This document shows, in pieces, positions 24,513-35,060 of a stretch of DNA of 64,000 bases; position 1 is the stretch's first letter; each line of letters begins with the position of its first letter. Both the position numbers and the translations under genes were made by a program. This DNA comes from Pectinophora gossypiella (lineage: Eukaryota; Arthropoda; Insecta; Lepidoptera; Gelechiidae), in contig NW_026063249.1 in assembly GCF_024362695.1 (NCBI RefSeq), positions 620,001 to 684,000 of the forward strand. Direction: 5' to 3'. Under the pieces are notes generated by a model that was not told the DNA's origin, did not search any database, and saw only the letters and a program-made list of their open reading frames with translations.

Positions 24513-25832
24513 ATGAGTGGTTCGGGGAGCAGTAGCTCTAGTTCGTCATCCGAATCCGAAGATAACTCGATTCATCTCCCGAGGGCGGGTAACGAGGCGC
24601 CTGCTGGCACCTCGTGCAACAGTAGGAAGCGTAAGGCTCCTGGCAAGGGCCATAAAGGCAGTAAACGCAAAAAATCGAGTATAGAATTGCGTGAATTTGC
24701 TCAAGAATGTTTTCAACAATTTATGACCGTTAACTCTTTTCAAAATTATCCTGAATATCAGGCGCCTGCATATGAGCAAAGGGATGACGACGAAGTCAGT
24801 CTCAACATTAGCGGTGAACTGTTTTCCGATGACGATGTACAGCCTAACAAAGCATCTTGTTCAAATATTGAATTGCCTCTGAGTACAGTGTTAAAACAAC
24901 CTCCCATTTCTAAAACTTCTAGAGAACATCTTCATTTGTTAAATTCAATTCAACATTTGAACACGCCGGAGTGGGGCGACGTCAGGTATTCGGAAGTCCA
25001 AAAAAGTTACACGTCTACCCCCGGGTTTATAGAACTCGAGTGTAATGACGAAATAAAACCTTTCGATAGGTTTTCTAATTTAATTGTTGCTGAGAGAAGC
25101 TACGCGGCGATAACGCAAGCTTTACTAAAGCAGAGAGACGCCACGCAGGCTGGTCTTCAGTCGCTCATTTCATGGGCATCCGAGTCTAATGAATTGTCTG
25201 CATCAACACTTAAGGACAAGGTTAACGAAATTTTTGTTGAGGGTAAATATAATAAAATCTCAACTGACCTTCTTCAGCTTTCTTGTGGCCATCGAGCTGA
25301 CATAATTGAACAAAGGCGCGATAGTATTTTACGGTACGTAAAAGATAAATTTGTACGTTCAAGTTTGCGTAAAATCCCGCCTACCTGCGACTTTCTTTTT
25401 AATAAAGAGTTATTGTCTTCTACGCTTGAAAAAGCTGGTGGTGTTGGTAAAATATTTTGGTCTAATCGCAATGCATCACATAAAAGACCAGCTGCGCAAG
25501 CTGGCCCTTTTTATCCCAAACTGCCGGCGCAAGGCGCTCAAGGACAATACGCTCGTCCTGCTTATCATAATCCACCTGCGCAAGGTGTCTATCCACTGTA
25601 TTTCCCTACGCAAGGGTCTATGCCTGTTCCGATGTACTATCCTCCGCAGGGATCTAGCCAAATTTACCCAGGACAAGCAAAACGGTTTCCGCAAAACCAG
25701 AACATCAGGATGATTAGACCTGACTATAGAGCTTCGCGGCAGAAGCCTATACAACAGCATGATGGTCAAGCCCGTGGGCAACCTAAAAACATGCAACAGA
25801 ATCAGAATAATTTTCGTCCTAAAAAATTCTGA
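24513..25832 (+). CDS. DIRS gag-like protein, 439 aa
   Basis: The ATG at 24513 (MSGSGSSSSSSSSESEDN) is preferred over an upstream in-frame GTG. An acidic Ser/Glu-rich start is followed by a Lys/Arg-rich patch (SRKRKAPGKGHKGSKRKK, likely nuclear targeting), a conserved central region (HLHLLNSIQHLNTPEWGDVRY, RSYAAITQALLKQRDATQ) and a Pro/Gln/Gly-rich, Tyr-rich tail rich in PAQG-type repeats. This matches the gag-like ORF1 of insect DIRS elements and probably forms the RNA-protein particle. It overlaps the RT frame by 74 bases. Confidence 0.8.
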   Translation: MSGSGSSSSSSSSESEDNSIHLPRAGNEAPAGTSCNSRKRKAPGKGHKGSKRKKSSIELREFAQECFQQFMTVNSFQNYPEYQAPAYEQRDDDEVSLNISGELFSDDDVQPNKASCSNIELPLSTVLKQPPISKTSREHLHLLNSIQHLNTPEWGDVRYSEVQKSYTSTPGFIELECNDEIKPFDRFSNLIVAERSYAAITQALLKQRDATQAGLQSLISWASESNELSASTLKDKVNEIFVEGKYNKISTDLLQLSCGHRADIIEQRRDSILRYVKDKFVRSSLRKIPPTCDFLFNKELLSSTLEKAGGVGKIFWSNRNASHKRPAAQAGPFYPKLPAQGAQGQYARPAYHNPPAQGVYPLYFPTQGSMPVPMYYPPQGSSQIYPGQAKRFPQNQNIRMIRPDYRASRQKPIQQHDGQARGQPKNMQQNQNNFRPKKF

Positions 25833-27714
25833 CTCGGACAAGTCGCACGTAGCGGGTCGTTTAGCCCACTACGTCCAAACTTGGGAGAAGCTGCGGGCCC
25901 CGGAACCCCTAATGAACATTATAAAAGGCTACAAAATCCCATTTGGACACAAGCCTCCTCTTTGCATGCCAGAAAGTATAAAACGGAGACTGATCACCCC
26001 CATTTCTCCACAAATGACGGTAGCAATTCAAGAGATGATAGACACAGGAGTTCTAGAGAGTGCGCAGCTCTCCCCAAGTTTCATTTTCCCTATATTTCTA
26101 ACGCCCAAAAACGACGGGACCATGCGCCCCATTTTCAATCTTCGGAACTTGAACAACTACGTCATAGTGTCAAAGTTTCGGTTAATAAACATGCAAAAAA
26201 TCCCAGACTTCTTACAACCTCATGACTGGCTCGCGAAGATCGACCTGTCAAACACCTATTTTCATGTGCCGGTTTCCGAAACGCACAGAAGATTCTTACG
26301 GTTGATATACAACAAAAACATGTTCGAAATGACATGCCTCCCGTTTGGCTTAGCGACGGCTCCAAAGGTGTTTGCAATGCTAACAAATTGGATTGCACAA
26401 ATCCTGAGAGACAAGGGAATTCGCATTGTAACTTATCTCGACGACTACTTACTCGTCAATCAAAACAAGGATTTGCTAATCCAACACGGTCAGGAAGCTG
26501 TCTTACTCCTACAAGAGCTGGGATGGCAAATAAACTTTCAAAAGTCTATATTGACCCCCCAACAAAGTTTGGAATTTCTCGGGATTCTTTGGGACCCCTG
26601 GAACGGCTTAAAGTGGCTACCTCCAAAAAAGTGCAAATCTCTGCAGAACAAAATAGTACCTATACTAAAAAGAAAAACTGCGAATTTAAAAGAAATTCAA
26701 AGTTTAATAGGCCTTCTAAACTTTGCCAGTTTTCCGGTATCACGAGGTCGCCTGAACCATCGCTTCCTTCTACAGTTTCAGAAATGTTTGACAAAATTAG
26801 ATTCTTGTCACCGTTCTCTAGTCCCCCAGCCTGTACTAAAAGAGTTGAAATGGTGGTTAAAAAATCATTCTCTTCAATCCCACTTACACGCCCCACCAGT
26901 CAATCACTTCTTGACGACAGACGCGTCGGGAGTAGCCTGGGGCGCTCGCCTAGACGATATAGAAATGTCTGGTCCCTGGCTGGATCACGAGACCAATTTG
27001 CATTCGAACGTGAAGGAAATGCTCGCAGTATTTTATTCCATAAAAGATCAGTCTCGGTTCCTAATGAAGTCATCAGTGATGCTACAAAGCGACAACAAGA
27101 CGGTCGTTTCTTACATCAAAAAGGAAGGCGGGTCGAAATCTTTAAACCTGATGAAGATAACGAGAGAGATCTTTGCTCTTCTGGACAAATACCAAATCCA
27201 CCTGGTTGCCCATCACCTTCCCGGAAAGTTGAACAGCGAAGCAGATCGCCTGTCCCGTCATATGGCACCTCCCGAGTGGTATCTGCTTCCAGAAATAACG
27301 TGTGTAATTTTTGGAAAATAGGGAACACCTTTTATAGACCTGTTAGAGTCCAGCTCGGCACATGTTGTTCCACGTTACGTCAGCCTAGACAGGAACGACC
27401 AAAATGCATACTATCACGACGCATTCAGTCGCAAATGGGACTTCCCACTAGCGTGGGTCTTTCCGCCTCCGTTTCTAATACCCAAGGTCCTGGCACACCT
27501 GAATACAGCGAGGGGAGTGTACCTTTTAGTAGTTCCAATATGGGAGAAAGTGTTCTGGAGACCAGACATCAAGAACCGTGCCCTATCTCCACCATTCACC
27601 ATACGACGCCTTCGTCGAGTGCTGGTAGACACGTCGACCGGGCTACCACCGGCACAAGTCCACGAGATGACCCTGGAAGTATGGAGATGTGGGGGTGGTC
27701 CCCCAGCCTGACAG
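25759..27714 (+). pseudogene. DIRS reverse transcriptase-RNase H, interrupted by one in-frame TAG
   Basis: Open from ATG 25759 to TAG at 27319-27321, then the same frame continues to a stop near 27714. RT motifs: MRPIFNLRNLNNYV, LAKIDLSNTYFHVPV, CLPFGLATAPKVF and the catalytic TYLDDYLLV (residues 225-233). RNase H: LTTDASGVAWGA (about 375) and LQSDNKTVVSYIKKEG. The continuation after TAG (GTPFIDLLESSSAHVVPRY, DAFSRKWDFPLAWVFPPP, then EVWRCGGGPPA) is the conserved C-terminal region of this family. The TAG stands where Trp (TGG) is expected, so a single G-to-A change would explain it. No methyltransferase domain was seen. Confidence 0.85.
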
Positions 27715-28693
27715 ATTGGACACCGCAACAAAAGGAACTGCTTAAATCAGGTTGGCGCAATTCGACTATTAAAACATATCATAATGCATGGACAAAATGG
27801 TTAAAATGGTGTGTCTTAAACAAAGTAACTAATTCTTATAATCCATCTGGGTCTCATTTAGCAAGATTTTTGACAGATTTATATCAAATTGAAAAACTTC
27901 CCTACAGTACTATTTTAGTATACAAATCGGCAGTGTCCACCCTTTGTAACCCCGAAATGTCTGATCGATTAAGTTCCCATGTTCTAGTACAAAAAACTTT
28001 AAAGTCTATAGCTTCACAAAAACCAAAGGAAGCTAGCAAACCACCTATCTGGGACACGGATGTACTTATCTCATGGCTTACACGCAATAATCCCGATACA
28101 AACAACCTTTATCAATGCTCAAAAAGAGCGGCTATCCTATTGCAACTCTGTTCTGGTCGTAGAGTCCACGACTTGACTCTGTTAGCCATTGACGACAACC
28201 ATTGTTCTGTTTCAGATGACCAAATAATTATGTGGCCTATATTTGGGTCAAAGACGGATAAAAGAGATGTGCGACAGTCGGGTTGGCGTTTGACATCTAA
28301 TAACAGTCAACCAGCCCTTGACCCTGTTTACTGGATAAAACGTGTAATTGCCCTATCAGAGGAGAAGCGGTCCATATGTAAGGCGAACAACTTGTTTTTA
28401 ACCGTGTGTGGTCCAGCAAAGGCCGCCTCTCAGTCGGTGATAGCCAGTTGGGTGAGGAGCGTCCTGTCGGAAGCGGGTATCAAGGCTAGCGCCGGCAGCG
28501 TCCGCCCAGCCGTAGCTTCAAAGCACTGGGTACTCAACTTCCCAGTGGATGAAATCCTGATACGAGGAAACTGGCGTTCCCGAGAAGTATTCTTTTTTAT
28601 TTTCTTTATTATTTTCTTTATTAGGTTTACCAACAGTTACAACATTATTACTACGCTTATTCAACAAACATAGGTATTATTCTAAATGCGTAA
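27681..28693 (+). CDS. DIRS tyrosine recombinase (YR), possible 38-nt terminal intron
   Basis: Start at ATG 27681 or 27687, overlapping the RT frame. N-terminal SAM-like part (LLKSGWRNSTIKTYHNAWTK), then the catalytic part: Arg in LCSGRRVHDLTLL and the second box SVRPAVASKHWVLNFPVDEI with GNWRSREV. In the raw frame the end is FFFIFFIIFFIRF..., with no plausible nucleophilic Tyr, stopping at 28673. If 28587-28624 (GTATTC...TTATTAG) is removed as an intron, the end becomes VYQQLQHYYYAY and the stop is at 28691-28693. That would place Tyr residues near the spacing expected after GNW. Alternatively the T-rich stretch is a disabling insertion. Confidence 0.78.
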
Positions 28694-28747
28694 CCAATTA
28701 AAGGTAAACACAGCTAACAATTTGTATAAACTTATCAAGCTAAAAGT

Positions 28748-28750
<3 letters not shown>

Positions 28751-28786
<36 letters not shown>
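28751..28786. repeat. (GT)18 microsatellite, likely LINE 3' tail
   Basis: A perfect dinucleotide run. On the minus strand it is (AC)n immediately downstream of the LINE 3' UTR, so it is probably the tail of that element instead of a poly(A). Confidence 0.75.
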
Positions 28787-28788
<2 letters not shown>

Positions 28789-28912
28789 AAGTGTGTTTGC
28801 ATGTATATGCGTGTTTACGTGTGCTACAATAAGTATATATATGTATATAATATATGCATACAGTATATGAACATAGATACATACGATATAATATACATAA
28901 ATATCAGCCGCC

Positions 28913-31807
28913 TTAAAATCTGAACCCTGTTGATCCTGCATTAAATGATTGGAATACTTGCGACTTTAGCCCAGATTTACTAATAGAAAATAAGTCGATA
29001 TCTGTGAACTGATTGTTGTAGGTTAAAATCATTCGACTAATAACGGAATTTTTTCCATAGTTAGTGGAATGTAAAGGGGTAACAAAAATCTTTGTATGAC
29101 GGGTACGACGTCTGGGTACATTAAAACCAATCTGTTGAAGGAGTTCCGGACAATCAAGTCGATTTTGTAAGATATCATACAATAGACAGAGATCGAGCAT
29201 TTTACGCCGCTCATTTAATGTCAGAAGATTATGAGATCTACAACTTTCTAGGTACGATAAGTGACTTTGATTAGTTTTAAAATTTAAATGTTTTATAAAA
29301 AGTTTTTGAATTTTTTCTATGCGATCAATGTATACCGCATAGCAAGGGGACCAAATCGGGCTAGCATACTCCAAAATACTACGTACGTATGCAAAATAAA
29401 CTACTTTTAAGCTGAGTGAACATTTAAAAGGCTTACAAGTTCTTAGGACAAAACCTAAGTTGCGATAGGCTCTCCGTGTTATTTTTTCACAGTGGTCTGA
29501 CAGAAGCATCTTTGCATCAAAAAAGACCCCAAGATCACGCACCACTTTGACCCTCTCCATTACAACGCCATTGAGATTGTATGCAAAAGTAATAGGTTGT
29601 TTTCTACGCGTGAAACTGATAGTTTGACATTTATTGATACTTATGGATATTCTGTTCCGAATATAGTACTCTTGAAGTGCATCTAAATCTTGTTGTAATA
29701 GCCTGCAGTCACCAATGTTTCGAATTGTGGCGTATATTTTTTTGTCATCGGCATACATCATATGTTTGGCGAATTTGAAACAGTTAAAGATATCGGCGAT
29801 GTAAACGTTGTAAAAGAGGGGCCCAAGATGGGAGCCCTGGGGTACACCAGATGTTATAGATATGTAGTCAGACCTGTATCCGCCCAAAACAACGGCCTGT
29901 GAGCGATTTATTAGGTATGAGTGGACCCATCGCAATAAATCACCGTGTATGCCCAACCAATGCAACTTTTGAAGCAGTATATAATGGTCAACACGGTCAA
30001 ATGCCTTTTCAAAGTCGGTGTAAATAACATCCACCTGACCTCCTCCTTCCATTTGAGTCAATACATAATTAGAAAAAAGTGACAGATTGGAGATACTCGA
30101 GCGACCTTTGAGGAATCCGTGCTGCGTTTGCGGTATTCCTTGAGAGAGTACAGGGTAAATTTGATCATACACTAACTTTTCAAAGATTTTGCTGACTGAG
30201 TTTAATATCGAGATGGGGCGGTAATTTTCAATAGATGATCGTGATCCTTTTTTGTGAGTGGGAATGATTTGCGCGTTCTTCCATGTAGAGGGGAAAATGC
30301 CCTCTTCTAGCGATCGGCGAAATAAGATGGACAGTGGTAAGGCTAAGCTTTTAGCACAGGATGATAGAAAAATAGGTGGTATGCCGTCAGAGCCTGCACC
30401 CTTATTCCTATCGAGTGATGCTAGCAGTTTATACACTATATCTTCGTTTACTTCGATACAAGATATTGCATGGTTGGAGTAATCTTCTCCGGACAAATCT
30501 AGACTGTTAATACTGTGTGAAGGCCTTATAAAAACACTTTCGAAAAATGAATTGAACGCAGAACAGATAGATTGTCCGTCCGTATATTCCACATTATGTA
30601 GTTTAAACTTCGTTGGATAATTGGAGCCACCCTTTTTACTCTTTACATATTTCCAGAAATATTTAGGCGAACGCCGAATGATTTCTTGGGAGTTGTGAAT
30701 AAATTGGTTAAAGCAGGAGATCTGCATAGCTTTAGCTCTGGACCGCAACAAAGAGAATTCGTGATAGTCCCGTGGATTACCCCATCTTTTCCATTTCTGG
30801 TGCTTTTTATATTTTTCGGATATCACTTTGATTAATGCAGTGCTGTACCACATAGGATAATAAGCTTTGGCTTTAACATTATTCATAGGGACATATAACG
30901 TGAAACATTCAGTTAATTTTGAATAAAATAGGTCAACAGCACCTTCAATTGTGTCTGCATTCAACATGGTTGGCCAGTCAGTATTTAAAAGAAATTCGTT
31001 AATAATAGTATAGTCGCATTGACGAAAATTGAACCGCGGTTCATGACGTTCTTTCAATGGTACAGTTTGGAGATCCAATATATCCACATAAAAAGGTGGG
31101 TGGGCGTCATCTACCTTCACCAACGGACGTAAACATTCGCAGATTGATAGCGGTAAGTTGCTGAAACTTAAATCCAAAGTGTTACCCCATTTGTTTGTTA
31201 AATAACAGTACTGAGATAAACCGTAAAAACTGAACTCGTCAAGTAATGATATTCCTGCGTTAAGTACTTCCGTGCTTACATTCGTATAGTCATAGTAATA
31301 TGTATTATTGCGCCACTTGACGCATGCCAGGTTAAAATCACCTATCACTAAATAGTTGTCGCGGGGATATTTGTTTATAATTTGGACTGTACTATTTTGA
31401 AAGCAAAGCGTACGACTAGATAGGTTAGAATCCGGCGGAATATACGTTAAAATAATGTGTAGGTTGACTACCGAGCTGAGCGTGTGCGCAGGTATTGTTA
31501 TACACATCGATTCTATGCCCGAGGCTGACCATTCATTACACAAAAATGCATCCAATTCCCGCCTAATAAGAACCATTAAGCCGCCACCGGTGCTTTTACT
31601 GGTAGCATACAGGTCTCGGTCTGACCGGAACACTTCGTACCTACTGTCGCAAATTTCACTGTCTAGGATATCGTCTTGTAACCAAGTTTCCGTTAATATT
31701 ATTATATCGTAGTTATTCGTTAAAATATTATTGTAAATTTCTAAGCATTTGGTGCGTATACCGCGTACATTCTGATAGTATATATTTTTATTATTAGTTG
31801 TAGCCAT
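28913..31807 (-). CDS. LINE ORF2: endonuclease-reverse transcriptase, 964 aa
   Basis: Intact from ATG 31807. The N-terminal apurinic-like endonuclease shows NIYYQNVRGIRTK, IIILTETWL, STGGGLMVLIRR and LVIGDFNLACVKW. The central reverse transcriptase shows FPSTWKNAQIIPTHKKGSR, NYRPISILNSVSKIFEK, QHGFLKGRSS, DFEKAFDRVDH, SGVPQGSHLGPLFY and the catalytic MYADDKKIYA (YADD). The C-terminal region has the LINE thumb and tail (YVRSILEYASPIWSPCY). It would nick target DNA and copy its own RNA there. Motifs fit the Jockey superfamily in the broad sense (Jockey, CR1, Daphne-like); the exact clade needs a tree. Confidence 0.93.
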   Translation of the reverse strand: MATTNNKNIYYQNVRGIRTKCLEIYNNILTNNYDIIILTETWLQDDILDSEICDSRYEVFRSDRDLYATSKSTGGGLMVLIRRELDAFLCNEWSASGIESMCITIPAHTLSSVVNLHIILTYIPPDSNLSSRTLCFQNSTVQIINKYPRDNYLVIGDFNLACVKWRNNTYYYDYTNVSTEVLNAGISLLDEFSFYGLSQYCYLTNKWGNTLDLSFSNLPLSICECLRPLVKVDDAHPPFYVDILDLQTVPLKERHEPRFNFRQCDYTIINEFLLNTDWPTMLNADTIEGAVDLFYSKLTECFTLYVPMNNVKAKAYYPMWYSTALIKVISEKYKKHQKWKRWGNPRDYHEFSLLRSRAKAMQISCFNQFIHNSQEIIRRSPKYFWKYVKSKKGGSNYPTKFKLHNVEYTDGQSICSAFNSFFESVFIRPSHSINSLDLSGEDYSNHAISCIEVNEDIVYKLLASLDRNKGAGSDGIPPIFLSSCAKSLALPLSILFRRSLEEGIFPSTWKNAQIIPTHKKGSRSSIENYRPISILNSVSKIFEKLVYDQIYPVLSQGIPQTQHGFLKGRSSISNLSLFSNYVLTQMEGGGQVDVIYTDFEKAFDRVDHYILLQKLHWLGIHGDLLRWVHSYLINRSQAVVLGGYRSDYISITSGVPQGSHLGPLFYNVYIADIFNCFKFAKHMMYADDKKIYATIRNIGDCRLLQQDLDALQEYYIRNRISISINKCQTISFTRRKQPITFAYNLNGVVMERVKVVRDLGVFFDAKMLLSDHCEKITRRAYRNLGFVLRTCKPFKCSLSLKVVYFAYVRSILEYASPIWSPCYAVYIDRIEKIQKLFIKHLNFKTNQSHLSYLESCRSHNLLTLNERRKMLDLCLLYDILQNRLDCPELLQQIGFNVPRRRTRHTKIFVTPLHSTNYGKNSVISRMILTYNNQFTDIDLFSISKSGLKSQVFQSFNAGSTGFRF

Positions 31808-32395
31808 TGTTATGTAGATATATTACTATTAATCTCATATGTATAATATATATATATACACACACAATAATACATAAAAAATATACATATATAATATAGT
31901 ACTGCACATATATGTGCGTGTATGTGTTTTTTGATAAAATAAGATTGTTCTGTATTTTGGGTCATAATCGCCTTCAATACATGTTTTAAATTTATTTTGT
32001 CAAAAATAGTGTAACAAGTGTATAAAATAAAAATAAACTTCGATAACACAACCGCGTATTTATATAAGGAAGAGAATTTTAAAGACAGAGATGAACCATT
32101 ACAAGTGAACTATATTAGCGGTTAATAAAACACATTATTCCAATCTTTCCAAAGTTTGTTTGTCCCTGATAAAAATGTAGCCCGATGTCGCGTTTCTTCG
32201 CATATAAATCTTTCCATTTCGCACCCACAGAAACTGGTATCCTTTTTCCTTCTTCTTGAGCCGGGCTGCAGCATGTAGATCCTTATTAAATGGTGACAAA
32301 TGCTCATTAACATAAATTGGATCTTTGTTGTCGAATCCAAGGTGAGATGCATTAAGTTTCTCATCATTCTTCCGAGATTTATTAAAGGGTATAGC

Positions 32396-33987
32396 GAGGT
32401 AAGGAAGACGAAATGGCCCCCATGGCCCATGACGGAATTATCATTTGTACTGGTATTGGCACTCTAAAAGAATACGAAATGTAAGGTCGTTGACCCCTGA
32501 CCTTGACCTGTCTTTGAGATATTCGAGAAAGTTCGTACGCGCGCCGAGTTTTTTCAAATTTTTTTTTCCGAAAAACTATAAAAGCTAGAAGGATGGGACC
32601 AATTGCGTATAATTAGGGATACTTTGAAAAATATTCTGAATTTTTTTCAGAGTTCTGGTGAAATGACAACTGTGCAAAATAATTAAACAAAATATAAATA
32701 TATTTTTTTAGTACTGTTCTATTATGTTTACCGCGCCAAAAAAAATATATAATACTCTTTGATTTATATACTTACACCACACAAAAACTGATTAAAATCA
32801 AAGAGGCGCTTCTTGAGTAATTATGAATTTACTTAGTGTGCGTACGGCTGGTAGGAACTAATTAAAGAGGTCGTTTTTAGATTAATTATTATAATTACAT
32901 GTTAAACATAATTTTAATCATCATCATCACTGTTTTCATTTATTACAACATTGACTGCATCATTTGAAAATATTTTCGACAGAATTTCAGCAGGACGTAA
33001 AATGCGAGATAGATATCTCGCATGAGCTAAGTAATATAATTATTACACTTGCGGCATATGAAAATCGACTTGCGAAAATCGTACTTTGGGCAAAAGAAAA
33101 CCCATTTATGCAAACCGTTTACAATTTGTACTACGAACTAGAGTTTTAAGTTTAGCATCCTGTAGCACTTTCTTCATAATAGTGGCATCATTTTCCGTAC
33201 CATAAATTGGCCCAGTAAAATCAACTATAAACCCGTTCGTAGTACAGATTGTAAACAGTTTGCATAAATGGGTTTTCTTTTGCCCAAAATACGATTTTCG
33301 CAAGTCGATTTTCATATATCGCAAGTGTAATAATTATATTATTTAGCTCATGCGAGATATCTATCTCGCATTTTACGTCCTGCTGAAATTCTGTCGAAAA
33401 TATTTTCAAATGATGCAATCAATGTTGTAATAAATGAAAATAGTGATGATGATGATTAAAATTCTGTTTAACATGTAATTATAATAATTAATCTAAAAAC
33501 GACCTCTTTAATTAGTTCCTACCAGCCGTACGCACACTAAGTAAATTAATAATTACTCAAGAAGCGCCTCTTTGATTTTGATCAGTTTTTGTGTGATGTA
33601 AGTATATAAATCAAAGAGTATTATATATTTTTTTTGGCGCGGTAAACATAATAGAACAGTACTAAAAAAATATATTTATATTTTGTTTAATTATTTTGCA
33701 CAGTTGTCATTTCACCAGAACTCTGAAAAAAATTCAGAATATTTTTCAAAGTATCCCTAATTATACGCAATTGGTCCCATCCTTCTAGCTTTTATAGTTT
33801 TTCGGAAAAAAAAATTTGAAAAAACTCGGCGCGCGTACGAACTTTCTCGAATATCTCAAAGACAGGTCAAGGTCAGGGGTCAACGACCTTACATTTCGTA
33901 TTCTTTTAGAGTGCCAATACCAATACAAATGATAATTCCGTCATGGGCCATGGGGGCCATTTCGTCTTCCTTACCTCGCTATACCCT
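32396..33987. mobile_element. Fold-back element with ~740-bp inverted arms, TTAA target
   Basis: Left arm AGGGTATAGCGAGGTAAGG... is mirrored by ...CCTTACCTCGCTATACCCT. Pairing continues inward to about 33138 and 33236, leaving a ~97-nt loop. Flanks are TTAA at 32392-32395 and 33988-33991, the target typical of piggyBac-type transposition. The arms are nearly identical, differing by scattered substitutions and small indels. The loop and inner arms carry a transposase relic (see 33140-33318), so the structure probably arose as an inverted duplication of a longer transposon's end. Confidence 0.88.
33140..33318 (-). pseudogene. DDE-transposase relic in the fold-back loop
   Basis: The minus-strand frame reads DLRKSYFGQKKTHLCKLF, TICTTNGFIVDFTGPIYG and TENDATIMKKVLQ. 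The order 'Y.GQKK.HL.K...ICTT.G.IVD..GP....NDA.I' is that of an IS5/PIF-like or related DDE nuclease around its second acidic residue. Only about 60 codons survive, so the family is uncertain. Since the flanks are TTAA, the domain may come from a capture and not from the enzyme that moved this element. Confidence 0.55.
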
Positions 33988-35060
33988 TTAAAAGTTGCAG
34001 CTAAAAAATCATCGCGGAATTTCGGGCTCGAGAACTGCACCACTATGGAACGTGGACGTTTAGTCGCTGGGTCCAACTTCGCAGTTCTTGTGCAATGTTG
34101 AATTTTTTGTTCAGTTGTTGGACAGTTTATAGTTTCACCAATTTTTGAAACAATAGAAACCAAACTCTCTGTCCTTTTCTCAGGGACGCATTGGATTTCG
34201 ATATTGTTTGCTCGCATGCTTTGCTCTAAGACACTAATACGCTTATTAAGGTCTTCTACTGTAGATGACATTGACTGAGTAGTAGTCTCCACTTTTCTAA
34301 CCCTTTCCTTGGTGGCTTCATGTTCCTTGACAATGCTATCGTATTGGTTGCTCATGTAATTAACAGACTTTCTTAGTTCATGCACTTCTTCTCGTAGAGG
34401 TTTAATTTCTGCATTCAAAATATCCTTCACCGAGGTACGGAATTGTCGCATTAAATCACCCATCTGCTTGCTGATCACGTCATCGACTATCTCTCTTACT
34501 TGCTCGGTGGTTACCAGATCATTACGACGCAACGTTGAAGCGCCTACACTCTCCGGTGAGCGAACAGCTGGTCTCTTAGGGGCACGCGTAGAAACGAAAT
34601 TTCCAGAGTCAGAGCTTGCGTCAGACTTGGTCGTCTGATCTCCCGTAGGTGTTTTTGGTGGAGTGCGTATAGGAGGCATGATCACGAGTTCAATAATATG
34701 TAAACAGTATGATGAGTGAAGGTACGGCTAGTTTATATTGCAACTTAAAATCGCAGCTACCGTCTCCGCTCAAGTGAGGTCGCGAGAAGAGGGTCGTAAG
34801 CGCCGTGCAGATCACGTCGCTTACGCGTATTAGTGAGTTTCACTGTTCAAACGGTAGGTACACCCAGTGCAAGTTGATAAATTTCTTCAAAACACTTATA
34901 TAGAAACAAATACAGTATAATTAGTCACAATGTTCACAAGTTCACACAAAAATGACACAAAATAGCGAAAAAATAGTCTTAAAAGTCACTTTTAACAGCA
35001 AAAATTAAAAATTAATCGGGTGACAGCGAGACGTGGCGCGGCGCGAGCAACGATCACATG

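Larger units (their letters stand above)
24073..28693 (+). mobile_element. DIRS-type tyrosine-recombinase retrotransposon
   Basis: Three overlapping plus-strand genes in DIRS order: gag-like (24513-25832), RT-RNase H (25759-27714) and tyrosine recombinase (27681-28693). DIRS elements integrate through a circular DNA and a tyrosine recombinase instead of an integrase, and so leave no TSD. The left border is uncertain; 24073-24512 is non-coding leader with a likely promoter. I could not find the inverted terminal repeats or the internal complementary region. The sequence right of the recombinase is cut by the LINE tail at 28751, so the 3' terminus is probably missing. Confidence 0.85.
32135..34679 (-). 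pseudogene. LINE ORF1, split by a fold-back insertion
   Basis: The first part runs from ATG 34679 to 33988 and the second from 32395 to the stop at 32135. The element at 32396-33987 lies between them, and removing it together with one TTAA copy leaves the frame continuous. The protein has a Thr/Pro-rich start (MPPIRTPPKTPTG), a predicted coiled coil (VREIVDDVISKQMGDLMRQF through KPLREEVHELRKSV and VEDLNKRISVLEQSM) and an RRM-like C-terminal region (RSIVVQFSSPKFRDDF ... GYQFLWVRNGKIYMRRN). This is the usual architecture of an RNA-binding, trimer-forming LINE ORF1. The insertion abolishes it in this copy. Confidence 0.85.
28751..35060 (-). mobile_element. Jockey/CR1-group LINE, nearly full length
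   Basis: On minus: a 5' UTR (about 35060-34680), ORF1 (34679-32135, interrupted), a 300-bp spacer, ORF2 (31807-28913), a short 3' UTR and an AC microsatellite tail. ORF2 is intact, which points to recent insertion. It landed in or beside the 3' region of the DIRS element. I saw no convincing TSD, and the 5' border is approximate. Confidence 0.8.

Noticed and set aside
26334..27660. Treating the full 779-codon plus frame as the recombinase protein
   Set aside because: The first ~450 codons are an out-of-frame shadow of the RT gene; recognisable recombinase sequence starts near 27681.
28751..28786. (GT)18 as a regulatory or Z-DNA element
   Set aside because: Its position right after the LINE 3' UTR makes it the element's tail; nothing else supports regulation.
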